Source of the DNA: a bacterium
GTDB lineage: Bacteria; Patescibacteriota; Dojkabacteria; SC72
DNA: 34,171 bases
Direction: 5' to 3'
Assembly: GCA_021107795.1 (NCBI GenBank)
Contig: JAIOSB010000018.1
Span: 1 to 34,171 of the forward strand
Positions 15,325-22,477 of the stretch are shown piece after piece. The position numbers and the translations under genes were made by a program. How positions within the stretch are numbered: position 1 is the first letter of the stretch; each line of letters begins with the position of its first letter. The notes beneath the pieces are model-generated. The model had not been told where the DNA came from. It saw nothing but the letters and a program-made list of their open reading frames with translations, and did no database searches.

Positions 15325-16251
15325 ATGAATTTATCTCCTAATTTTAAGAATATACTTCGTATATCGCTAATGGTTGTAGGTGGTTTAGCCTTAACCTTAA
15401 CTCTATGTATTGGAGTTATCTATTTATATCTCAATTCAACCTCGTGGTATTCTACTAATGTTGATTATATAGAAGGTGGTAGAGGAGGTGTCTATCTTGA
15501 CGAATCTCCTTTTCTACAGAGTGGACTTGTAGAAGAGTCATCTATGCCTAAAGTAGCCACTATTGGGAATGACCATGAACCTACTGTAGAGCGCAAGATA
15601 CAGAAAGGTGGTAGTGTAAATATGAAAGTTGAAGATTTAGACGAATCATATGATGAGGTCTATGATATTTTACAAAAGTATAGTGGAGAATTAACCAATA
15701 GCTATGAGAGTGGTGAAGGAAACGAAAAACACATCTCTATGACATTACAGATAGAGTCTAAATATTTTGAAGACATATATGCTGATGTGAAAGAAATAGA
15801 TGGGGAAGTAATATATGCCTCATATTCTACTGATGATGTTACAATGCAATATACAGATTTAGAATCAAGACTTAGAAACCTAGAAGCTGCAGAGACACAA
15901 TTGGTAACACTACTTGAAAGTGCAGAAGATGTAACTGAGACATTAGCAGTATATACAGAACTAACAAATATTCGATCTCAGATAGAGGTGATAGAAGGAC
16001 AGCTTAAATATATGGATAGCCGAGTAGATTACTCGTACCTTACCGTGACGCTTTCTCTAAGTGATACAGGCATGGCTGTTGTTGATGATGTATGGAAACC
16101 ATGGGGTGTAGCAAAGATTGCCTTCTCTGCCCTTATCTCTTTTGGTAAAGGTGTTGTTAATATGTTGATATGGGTAGTGGTATTTTCACCATTAGTTGGT
16201 ATTGTTGTAGGAAGTGTACTATTACTAAGAAAGAAAAAAGGGAAGAAATAG
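15325..16251 (+). CDS. DUF4349-type membrane-anchored protein
   Basis: 308 residues from ATG 15325; an in-frame ATG at 15286 adds 13 hydrophobic residues and is less likely. An N-terminal transmembrane helix (residues about 12-37) is followed by an extracytoplasmic domain with the family pattern: RKIQKGGSVNMKVEDLDESY, then STDDVTMQYTDLESRLRNLE leading into a coiled coil (about 175-225), then a beta-rich SYLTVTLSL stretch. A second transmembrane helix (about 275-300) and KKKGKK end it. This layout matches DUF4349 proteins, whose function is not established. It sits between the ribosomal terminator and rnpB; the rnpB promoter overlaps its last bases. Confidence 0.75.
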   Translation: MNLSPNFKNILRISLMVVGGLALTLTLCIGVIYLYLNSTSWYSTNVDYIEGGRGGVYLDESPFLQSGLVEESSMPKVATIGNDHEPTVERKIQKGGSVNMKVEDLDESYDEVYDILQKYSGELTNSYESGEGNEKHISMTLQIESKYFEDIYADVKEIDGEVIYASYSTDDVTMQYTDLESRLRNLEAAETQLVTLLESAEDVTETLAVYTELTNIRSQIEVIEGQLKYMDSRVDYSYLTVTLSLSDTGMAVVDDVWKPWGVAKIAFSALISFGKGVVNMLIWVVVFSPLVGIVVGSVLLLRKKKGKK

Positions 16252-16260
16252 TGGTATAAT
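16252..16260 (+). promoter_or_regulatory. Extended -10 promoter of rnpB
   Basis: TGGTATAAT with TATAAT at 16255-16260, immediately after the preceding stop codon; no good -35. The P1 helix of RNase P RNA begins at 16266, which is exactly where transcription from this -10 is expected to start. Confidence 0.7.
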
Positions 16261-16265
16261 CTGAC

Positions 16266-16560
16266 GCGCAAGTATTCTGGATGGTTGCGCCTAGATGATA
16301 GGTGAGGAAAGTCCGGACTCCGCAAATGGAACCAACGAGAGTTGGGGGGGAGTGATCTCTCGGAGAAAAGGGCAACAGAAAGTTATACCGCCCAATAAGG
16401 CACTGCTCGCCGATTGGGTAAGGGTGAAATGGTAGTGTAAGAGACTACCGGGTAATGTAGTAATACATTATCGCGTGGTAACCCCTTCCTGGAGCAAGGT
16501 TAAACCGCATAGATAGATAACCATCGTTATACAGAATTCGGCTTATTGAATGCTTGCGCA
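16266..16560 (+). ncRNA. rnpB: RNase P RNA
   Basis: Catalytic RNA of RNase P, which removes tRNA 5' leaders. Seen directly: the conserved P4 5' region GAGGAAAGTCCGGACTCC near 16304, the AAGGGTGAAATGGT and GTAAGAG blocks near 16420, and the 3' P4 element ACAGAATTCGGCTTA near 16531. The ends pair as P1: bases 16266-16277 with 16548-16559, 12 bp with one G-T pair. At about 295 nt it is smaller than the E. coli RNA, implying lost peripheral helices. Its 3' end abuts the converging fmt stop codon and I see no separate terminator. Confidence 0.93.
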
Positions 16561-16561
16561 C

Positions 16562-17509
16562 TTAAGGTTTAGATAATCCATTAATATACTCTTCCGCAGA
16601 TATATGCTGTTTCCCTTCGATTTGTAATTCGTTTACTTTTATACAAATTCCCCTATCTTTGGTACCAAAAAGAAGATTCCTATTATCCACGAAAAGTTCT
16701 CCAATTCCCTTTCTCTCATTACATCCAACGATATCCACATCGAAAAGCTTAACCCTTTTATCATCTACCACAGTCCATACAATCGGCCATGGTACAAACG
16801 CTCTAACCATTCGTTCGATGTATTCAGGACTCATATTCTGCCAGTCAATTCGAGCATTCTCTTTTGAGATATCTTTCTGCCAACAATAGGTGGCTTCACT
16901 ATTAATCTGTTTATCCCCTTCAATTTCTCCATGAACCCATCTTTCCAAAACATCACCTAGTATAGTAGAACTCTTTTTGACCAACCTTTCTCTTAATGTC
17001 TGATTTGTATCCTTCGACAGTATATTTTCTTTGTAAATCTCTAGTACATCTCCTTCATCTAAACCACCAGACATTAGCATAATGGAAATTCCCGTTTCCT
17101 TTTCTCCATCTAGAATTGCCTTTTGAATTGGAACTGCTCCCCTATATTTAGGTAAAAGAGAGAAGTGAACATTAATTGCCTTAAACCTAGGCTTCTCCAA
17201 GAAAAACTTCGGAGCTATTTCTCCAAAAGCTTTACAGACCACTAACTCAGGTTGAAAGATTTCTAAAGCCTCTTGATATTTAATCTTTTGCCTCTCTGTA
17301 TGGAACACCTCTATGCTACGCTTCACGGCATATTTTTTAACTTTAGAAGGAGTTAAAACATGCTTCCTCCCAACAGGCTTATTTGTTGTAGTAATTACGC
17401 CTACAATATTAAACCTCTCATCTTTGTGAAGAGCTTTAAGTGTCTCTACTGATTCCCAGCCACTACCAAGAAAGATTGTCCTAACTGGATTTGTTTTTAG
17501 ATTCCTCAT
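16562..17509 (-). CDS. fmt: Methionyl-tRNA formyltransferase
   Basis: 315 residues from ATG 17509 (a TTG two codons upstream overlaps the -10). It transfers formyl from 10-formyl-tetrahydrofolate to Met-tRNA(fMet). The N-terminal Rossmann-type domain has the catalytic trio N113, H115 and D151 in INVHFSLLPKYRG and GGLDEGD; the SLLPKYRG loop (117-124) is the family signature. The C-terminal domain (about 205-315) includes ARIDW and PWP motifs. Size is normal. It converges on rnpB and diverges from tgt with 57 bases between start codons, so both promoters sit in that gap. Confidence 0.95.
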   Translation of the reverse strand: MRNLKTNPVRTIFLGSGWESVETLKALHKDERFNIVGVITTTNKPVGRKHVLTPSKVKKYAVKRSIEVFHTERQKIKYQEALEIFQPELVVCKAFGEIAPKFFLEKPRFKAINVHFSLLPKYRGAVPIQKAILDGEKETGISIMLMSGGLDEGDVLEIYKENILSKDTNQTLRERLVKKSSTILGDVLERWVHGEIEGDKQINSEATYCWQKDISKENARIDWQNMSPEYIERMVRAFVPWPIVWTVVDDKRVKLFDVDIVGCNERKGIGELFVDNRNLLFGTKDRGICIKVNELQIEGKQHISAEEYINGLSKP

Positions 17510-17514
17510 ATCCA

Positions 17515-17520
17515 ATTCTA
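17515..17520 (-). promoter_or_regulatory. Putative -10 box of fmt, leaderless
   Basis: On the minus strand TAGAAT is followed by five bases and then the ATG of fmt (17509). Transcription would begin at or next to the start codon. No convincing -35 is seen, so confidence is limited. Confidence 0.4.
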
Positions 17521-17527
17521 CTCAATA

Positions 17528-17558
17528 TTGAAAGAAAAAGATATCCAGATGGTATAAT
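17528..17558 (+). promoter_or_regulatory. Promoter of tgt, nearly leaderless
   Basis: TGGTATAAT with TATAAT at 17553-17558; TTGAAA at 17528-17533 gives a long 19-base spacer. Only eight bases separate the -10 from the tgt ATG at 17567, so the mRNA would start about 0-2 bases before the start codon. Confidence 0.55.
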
Positions 17559-17566
17559 GGCAGGAC

Positions 17567-18595
17567 ATGGTAGATATCAAGCAGCTTACAAATGAAAATC
17601 TTTTTCTTCCAGATGCGACAAGAGGAGCGGTTAGATTTGTTACAACTAAACAATTGGAAGAAACTGGGATTAAAGCACTTGTTACTAATACACTTCATCT
17701 TCTTATCCACTATGGTGCAGACCATATTGCAGATTTGGGAGGTATAAAGAAATTGATGAATTGGGAAGGTATGGTTCTAACAGATTCTGGAGGATTTCAA
17801 GTATTTTCTCTAATTCACTCAGGGAAATGGAAAGGGGAGGTGCATGAAGATGGTGCGATATTTAAATCCCCTAAAGAAGGGAACACATATGAACTCACAC
17901 CAGAAAGTGCAATTGATATACAAATGAAGATAGGGAGTGATGTAATGGTGTGTTTGGATGATTGTAGAAAAACAAATTTAACTAGGAAAGAAGCCGAGAT
18001 TTCAGTTGAACGAACAGTCAAATGGGCACAAAGATGTAAAAATCATTTTGAAAAAGAATATGGTGGGACTAAGGAGAGTGGTAGATTTCTTACATGTGTT
18101 GTACAAGGAGCAAATTTTCTTGATTTACGAGCAAGTTGTGCCAAGGATCTTTCCGGTATTGGGTTTGATGGGTATAATTTCGGAGGATTTGTTGTAAACG
18201 AGGATGGAGAGTTAGTACTTGATGAAATGATAGCTGTAATTGAAAATACTCCTGAAGAGACAATTAAGTATGCTATGGGAGTTGGTAAGCCAGAAGATAT
18301 TCGTAAAGCTGCATCGGTAGGGTACAAATGGTTTGATACTGTATTGGTAACTAGAAATGCTAGACATGGGACTCTGTACAGTAGTGATGTCAAAGGAGAG
18401 GTAATGAGAATTACTAATGCGAAATATTCTAATGATTTAAGACCAATTGATTCCCAATGTGATTGTGAAGTGTGTCAGAACCATACTCGTGCATATATAC
18501 ACCACCTGCTCAAGATTGGTGAAGCTACAGGTATGACACTAGCCTCTATCCATAATCTCCGCTACTATCATAGATTAATGAGAGATTTGGGCTAA
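17567..18595 (+). CDS. tgt: tRNA-guanine transglycosylase
   Basis: 342 residues, a little shorter than the usual 370. It exchanges guanine 34 of GUN-anticodon tRNAs for a 7-deazaguanine base (preQ1 or queuine). Present: DSGGFQ with D73 (general acid/base site), the base-binding D131 in CLDDC, the VQGA loop, the nucleophile D257 in FDTVLVTRNARHG, and zinc ligands C298, C300, C303 and H329. The GGLAVGE base-recognition motif reads GGFVVNE, so base preference may differ. No queuosine biosynthesis genes are in this window. Divergent from fmt. Confidence 0.93.
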   Translation: MVDIKQLTNENLFLPDATRGAVRFVTTKQLEETGIKALVTNTLHLLIHYGADHIADLGGIKKLMNWEGMVLTDSGGFQVFSLIHSGKWKGEVHEDGAIFKSPKEGNTYELTPESAIDIQMKIGSDVMVCLDDCRKTNLTRKEAEISVERTVKWAQRCKNHFEKEYGGTKESGRFLTCVVQGANFLDLRASCAKDLSGIGFDGYNFGGFVVNEDGELVLDEMIAVIENTPEETIKYAMGVGKPEDIRKAASVGYKWFDTVLVTRNARHGTLYSSDVKGEVMRITNAKYSNDLRPIDSQCDCEVCQNHTRAYIHHLLKIGEATGMTLASIHNLRYYHRLMRDLG

Positions 18596-18620
18596 TCCTC
18601 TAGAAAGCTATCTCCAAAAA

Positions 18621-18629
18621 TGGTATCAT
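18621..18629 (+). promoter_or_regulatory. Possible extended -10 for rny
   Basis: TGGTATCAT, matching the TGGTATAAT form at rnpB, tgt and lysS except for one base. If used, transcription starts near 18636 and leaves a leader of about 177 bases before rny. The -35 region is poor. The 18596-18812 gap otherwise contains AT-rich sequence and the hairpin at 18775-18802. Confidence 0.35.
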
Positions 18630-18774
18630 AGTGAGTTGTTAATACGTATGTTGCTTGTTTAAAGAGAATTAATAAATATATATAAAAATAATAATTGTGA
18701 ATATAAGTACGAAATCTAATATATATAGCACCAATAGAATAGGTTTGTCGGTGGGAAATTATCTCCTCTTAAGC

Positions 18775-18802
18775 AAAGCGTATAACACGCTTTAAATTTT
18801 TT
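18775..18802 (+). terminator. Terminator-like hairpin in the rny leader
   Basis: AAAGCGT (18775-18781), 5-base loop, ACGCTTT (18787-18793), three A, then TTTTTT (18797-18802). It lies 10 bases before the rny start. It could end tgt transcripts or act as an attenuator for rny; the sequence alone does not decide. Confidence 0.5.
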
Positions 18803-18812
18803 AATACAAATA

Positions 18813-20333
18813 ATGAATATCGGTATATTGCTAGCTGTAGCTATAGCTTCTGTAGCATTGACCTTTGTTGTTTTGAAATTTGTCTTACGTTGGGTCAATA
18901 TGGAGAATATTCCCCACGAGCAAATTGAAAAAATTGCAAAACAAATGCTGAAGAAAAGGTTCGATGAGACAGAGAATGAGCTTGAGGCTATGAAAGAGAA
19001 AGAAGAGAGGAGAATTAAACAGTTAAGAAAAGAAGGATTAAGACACGAGGACATATTAGTAGAAAGAGAGAAGAAGATTAATCGAAGGTCGCAGAGTTTA
19101 AATGATAAGAGTAGTGAGCTCGATAAAAGAGAAGGAGTGTTGAAGAATAATGTAAAAAGGTTGGAAAAAACTAAGGTGAGATTGGAAACAGAGTTAGAGA
19201 AGATTTCTGGATTAACACGAGAAGAAGCTAGGGAGAAGCTTATCCAAGAAATTGATGAAGATGTAGTTAACTATGAAGCTAAGAAGATTCGTACAGCAGA
19301 GAAAGTAGCTGAGGAAACTTCTGAGGATAAAGCACAGCATATATTGGTGGAATCAATGCAGAGAATAGTTACGGATTATGTAGGAGAGACTACTACGTCA
19401 AGTATTAAAGTTGATGATGATAAAGTTAAGGGTAGAGTAATTGGTAAAGAAGGTAGGAATATTAGAGCCTTTGAGAAAATTACAGGGGTAGAAGTCATTG
19501 TTGATGAATCACCAAATTCAATAGCTCTTTCATCTTTTGATCCATTGAGAAGAGAGATAGCCCGTGTTGCTATGACTAAGTTAATTAAAGACGGGAGAAT
19601 TCATCCAGGCTTTATTGAAGAGACTGTGAGAAAGGCAAAGAATGAAATATCTCAAGAAATTAGAAAGAATGGACAGATATTGGCTGAAGAAGCAGGTTGG
19701 CCAGGTATTGATGTTAACTTGCTTAAATTAATTGGTAAGTTTAAATATCGAACAAGTTATGGCCAGTCCCTTATGTCCCATACTGTTGAAGTCATGAGAT
19801 TGGGGGCAGTAATTGCAGCAGAAGTTGGAGCAGATGTAGCACTTGTTAAGAAGGCTTGTTTACTTCATGATGTTGGTAAGGTTTTGACTCACAAGGTAGA
19901 TAGTCCGCATCACCACATCTCTGGGCAGATAGCGAGGAAGTACCTTCTGGAGGATAAGCTTGTTAATGCGATAGAGGCACACCACTTGGATATTGAACCA
20001 AAATCTGTTGAAGCAGTAATTGTATATCTAGCTGATGCAATATCAGGATCAAGACCTGGAGCTAGGAAAGATAACTATGAACAATATATTCAGAGAATAG
20101 AAGCTGTTGAAAAAGCTGCAAAAGAGATAGCAGGAGATAAGTTGGAAGATATATTTGCAATAAGGGCAGGTAGAGAATTGAGAGTCATTGTAAAGCCTTC
20201 CCTTGTGTCAGATGATGAGATGACTGTGCTTGCAAAGGATATTGCGACTCAAATTGAGCAGACACAAAGCTATCCAGGTAATGTGGTAGTTACCGTTATT
20301 AGAGAAACACGTGCTACAAAAGTGGCTAAATAA
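18813..20333 (+). CDS. rny: Ribonuclease Y
   Basis: 506 residues, normal for RNase Y, the membrane-bound endoribonuclease that starts mRNA decay. Order: transmembrane helix (about 4-25), long charged coiled coil (about 35-170), KH domain with the GKEG loop at 211-214 (GRVIGKEGRNIR), then the HD domain with H352-D353 (LLHDVGK) and the upstream SHTVEVMR helix, ending in the conserved C-terminal domain (FAIRAGRELRVIV). Start ATG 18813 gives the usual short N-terminus before the helix. No Shine-Dalgarno is visible. A terminator follows at 20378-20404. Confidence 0.96.
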   Translation: MNIGILLAVAIASVALTFVVLKFVLRWVNMENIPHEQIEKIAKQMLKKRFDETENELEAMKEKEERRIKQLRKEGLRHEDILVEREKKINRRSQSLNDKSSELDKREGVLKNNVKRLEKTKVRLETELEKISGLTREEAREKLIQEIDEDVVNYEAKKIRTAEKVAEETSEDKAQHILVESMQRIVTDYVGETTTSSIKVDDDKVKGRVIGKEGRNIRAFEKITGVEVIVDESPNSIALSSFDPLRREIARVAMTKLIKDGRIHPGFIEETVRKAKNEISQEIRKNGQILAEEAGWPGIDVNLLKLIGKFKYRTSYGQSLMSHTVEVMRLGAVIAAEVGADVALVKKACLLHDVGKVLTHKVDSPHHHISGQIARKYLLEDKLVNAIEAHHLDIEPKSVEAVIVYLADAISGSRPGARKDNYEQYIQRIEAVEKAAKEIAGDKLEDIFAIRAGRELRVIVKPSLVSDDEMTVLAKDIATQIEQTQSYPGNVVVTVIRETRATKVAK

Positions 20334-20377
20334 CGCTGTCTTCTAGTAGTAAATACTATAAGAAGGTGGAAATGATA

Positions 20378-20404
20378 AGAGGTACTATAGCAGTACCTCT
20401 TTTT
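20378..20404 (+). terminator. Intrinsic terminator after rny
   Basis: AGAGGTACT (20378-20386), 5-base loop, AGTACCTCT (20392-20400), then TTTT. A perfect 9-bp stem, extendable by A-T pairs, 45 bases after the rny stop. Confidence 0.85.
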
Positions 20405-20409
20405 CTTGA

Positions 20410-20437
20410 TTGGAGATTAGAATAAAAAAGATATACA
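20410..20437 (+). promoter_or_regulatory. Possible promoter of the structured RNA downstream
   Basis: TTGGAG at 20410-20415 (the same hexamer as at the tRNA-Glu promoter), 16-base spacer, TATACA at 20432-20437. Start would be near 20443. The -10 is only a 4/6 match. Confidence 0.3.
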
Positions 20438-20442
20438 GTCAG

Positions 20443-20590
20443 GAAGGTTTAGAGCCTTGGTATACCGGCGTTCTGTGCTACAACCTCAAGAAAGGGCTGT
20501 TTACCACAACAAATATTGTTCTATTTGTAAAAACGCCCTTGCAAAAGGATATATCGTATAGAGGGTGTGCAGGACTAGCCTATAATTAAT
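20443..20590 (+). ncRNA. Candidate structured non-coding RNA, rod-shaped (6S-like?)
   Basis: A roughly 150-base non-coding stretch between the rny terminator and the HU promoter folds into one long imperfect rod. Pairs from outside in: TATA 20461-20464 with 20581-20584; GGC 20467-20469 with GCC 20578-20580; TTCTG 20471-20475 with CAGGA 20570-20574; ACAACCTC 20480-20487 with GAGGGTGT 20561-20568 (one mismatch); an asymmetric bubble of 4 against 20 bases; AAGGGC 20492-20497 with GCCCTT 20535-20540; and ACAAATA 20509-20515 with TATTTGT 20522-20528. A closing stem, large bubble and terminal arm is the general 6S RNA layout, but no 6S sequence signature was recognised. SRP RNA and tmRNA motifs are absent. 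Ends are estimates. Confidence 0.4.
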
Positions 20591-20596
20591 CACTCC

Positions 20597-20625
20597 TTGA
20601 CGAAACCCTTTATTTCCAATATTTT
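20597..20625 (+). promoter_or_regulatory. Promoter of the HU gene
   Basis: TTGACG at 20597-20602, 17-base spacer, TATTTT at 20620-20625. Start near 20632 would give a leader of about 62 bases that includes the Shine-Dalgarno at 20677-20684. Confidence 0.5.
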
Positions 20626-20676
20626 ATTAATGTAATATACAACAAAACCTTTTGAAGAAGGATTTGTATCTCAAAG

Positions 20677-20684
20677 AAAGGAGG
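20677..20684 (+). promoter_or_regulatory. Strong Shine-Dalgarno of the HU gene
   Basis: AAAGGAGG, nine bases before ATG 20694. It decides the start: an upstream in-frame ATG at 20652 would add 14 residues not found in HU proteins. This near-perfect anti-SD match is unlike the AT-rich, SD-less leaders of the ribosomal-protein genes. Confidence 0.85.
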
Positions 20685-20693
20685 TATACCAAA

Positions 20694-20966
20694 ATGTTAA
20701 AAAAAGATCTTGTTGGAAAAATTGCAGAAGCTACAGGAATTACTAAGAAGCAATCAGCTACAGCTCTAGAAGCTGTACTTGAAGCTATTACAAACTCCCT
20801 CGTAGCAGGTGAACCAGTATTACTAACCGGTTTCGGTAAGTTTGAGGTTAGAACCAGAGCTGCAAGAAAGGGTATCAACCCTAAGACAATGGAAGTAATT
20901 CAACTTCCTGAGACAATAGTTCCTGCCTTTAAAGCAGGTAAAGCTCTTAAGACTGCTGTTAGGTAG
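20694..20966 (+). CDS. HU-family DNA-binding protein
   Basis: 90 residues, the classic HU size. N-terminal dimer helices (LVGKIAEATGITKKQSATALE), then GEPVLLTGFGKFEVR and the DNA-binding arm with ARKGINPKTMEVIQLPET, where Pro63 would be the intercalating proline, and the final VPAFKAGKALK helix. HU bends and compacts DNA. The gene has its own promoter and the best ribosome-binding site of the window, suggesting high expression, and a terminator directly after. It could equally be an HU paralogue; the symbol is left blank. Confidence 0.93.
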   Translation: MLKKDLVGKIAEATGITKKQSATALEAVLEAITNSLVAGEPVLLTGFGKFEVRTRAARKGINPKTMEVIQLPETIVPAFKAGKALKTAVR

Positions 20967-20999
20967 TCAGAGTTGCCGGAATTTCTCTTTAGAGAAGCC

Positions 21000-21023
21000 A
21001 AAAGGAATCGAAAGATTCCTTTT
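21000..21023 (+). terminator. Intrinsic terminator after HU
   Basis: AAAAGGAATC, GAAA tetraloop, GATTCCTTTT: a perfect 10-bp stem (21000-21009 with 21014-21023) with its T-run partly inside the stem. A smaller TTCTCT/AGAGAA inverted repeat lies just upstream (about 20983-20997). Confidence 0.8.
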
Positions 21024-21103
21024 GTGTTTAAATATGGAAAAGATATTAATGTTTTTGCTTTTCTCTTTGTCAAAAATGAGATACTATATACTAACAAACT
21101 GCC

Positions 21104-22477
21104 ATGAAGAAATTCTTTATACCAACCAAACAGAATAAATATAAACCGCTTCTTCTCAAGAAGGCATGCTTAGTCTTCTATACAGTAATCCTTGTGGTTG
21201 TAAATAGTTTCGGAGGATTCTTTGGAATATCTCAGGTGTCTGCAAGCAATATTACTACCTCAAATATTGTATCACTGACTAACCAAGAGAGGGCTGCATT
21301 TGGGCTTAATGAGCTTAAACTTAACAGCCAGCTATCTGCAGCTGCAATGGCGAAAGCTCAAAATATGTTAGATGAACAATACTGGGATCATTTTGGACCT
21401 AATGGTGAATCTCCTTGGCAATTTATAATTGCAGCTGGGTATAATTACATATATGCTGGTGAAAATCTAGCGAAGGGATTTAGGACATCGGAAGGTGTAA
21501 TGGAAGCATGGATGGCAAGTCCTACGCACAAAGAAAATATCACAAGTGGTAATTACAAAGATATAGGGGTTGCTGTTCTGGATGGTGTTTTGCTTGGAAA
21601 ACAAACAACATTGGTAGTACAAATGTTTGGTAATGTAACAACAGAAGTACAAGGAAGTAACTCATCTAGTTCATCAGCTTCAGTTACGAAATCTTTTGTA
21701 ATAGATACTGGTCAGATTAAAGCTATAAGCATTACTCACCCTAAAGCTGAAGAGGTGCTTAATGACCCTGTAATGCTCATCCAGGGGGTTGTAGAAGGGG
21801 ATGGGGGTGGTGAGTATCTAGTAGAAATAACAGCTGATAGAGAGGTTCTTACAGAAGTTGGAGCTAAGGGTAGTAATTGGGAATATTCTTCTGACAAGGA
21901 ATGGGCTCAAGGGGATCATATAGTATATGCACAGGTAAAGGGAACTACAGCGAGTAGTGAAGAAATTGCTTTTGAAATTGATAGTGTACCACCAAAGATA
22001 TTAAGAGAAACTCTACAAGTTAAAGAGGATGATGGAAAATATTTGTTAACTTTTGATACAGATCAGGAATGGTATGAAGCCAAGATAGTGAATGGTACTG
22101 AAGAGACATCATTTGTCAGATCACAATCAGAGATTGTGGAATTGAAAAACTTTTCACCAGAAGAGAGTGTAATACTGTATGTTTCAGATGAGGCGGGTAA
22201 TACCTCAGAGTTAGATATTAGTGAGTATTTTGTTAAAGGTGCGTCAAGTCAATATAGTAATTTCAACTTCTCATTGTTAATGAATAGTTTAGGTACATCA
22301 CAAGGAGTTAGTGCTATCGTAGTTGGTTTTCTCCTCGTACTTATCGCTATTGAAGTATATGTATTATGGAAAAAAGGGAAATTAGGGAAACGTGTAGGAG
22401 ATCTATTTGTAATTGCTATGTGGGTTACAATTTTATCAATAGGGGTGTTTAAGGGGTTTGGAGGGATTACAATATGA
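21104..22477 (+). CDS. Secreted/membrane CAP-domain (SCP-like) protein
   Basis: 457 residues. A basic N-terminus and hydrophobic segment (about 20-46) look like a signal peptide or anchor. A CAP domain spans about 53-180: SLTNQERAAFGLNELKLNSQL, the histidine in YWDHFGPNGES, AGENLAKGF and EAWMASPTHKENI. A serine-rich linker, one or two Ig-like beta domains (about 205-375, e.g. FEIDSVPPKI and YVSDEAGNTSELD), and two C-terminal transmembrane helices (about 400-420 and 432-452) follow. CAP proteins in bacteria are extracellular and of mostly unknown activity. It heads a three-gene unit, overlapping the next gene by ATGA. A possible promoter (TTGTCA 21067-21072) has no clear -10. Confidence 0.85.
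   Translation: MKKFFIPTKQNKYKPLLLKKACLVFYTVILVVVNSFGGFFGISQVSASNITTSNIVSLTNQERAAFGLNELKLNSQLSAAAMAKAQNMLDEQYWDHFGPNGESPWQFIIAAGYNYIYAGENLAKGFRTSEGVMEAWMASPTHKENITSGNYKDIGVAVLDGVLLGKQTTLVVQMFGNVTTEVQGSNSSSSSASVTKSFVIDTGQIKAISITHPKAEEVLNDPVMLIQGVVEGDGGGEYLVEITADREVLTEVGAKGSNWEYSSDKEWAQGDHIVYAQVKGTTASSEEIAFEIDSVPPKILRETLQVKEDDGKYLLTFDTDQEWYEAKIVNGTEETSFVRSQSEIVELKNFSPEESVILYVSDEAGNTSELDISEYFVKGASSQYSNFNFSLLMNSLGTSQGVSAIVVGFLLVLIAIEVYVLWKKGKLGKRVGDLFVIAMWVTILSIGVFKGFGGITI

Noticed and set aside
20457-20466. GGTATACC palindrome as an operator.
   Set aside because: An 8-base palindrome is expected by chance and part of it fits the rod-shaped RNA pairing.
20443-20590. SRP RNA, tmRNA or a tRNA in the rny-HU gap.
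   Set aside because: No SRP GGAAG/GCAGC apical pattern, no tRNA-like domain with TTCGA and CCA, and no tag reading frame was found.
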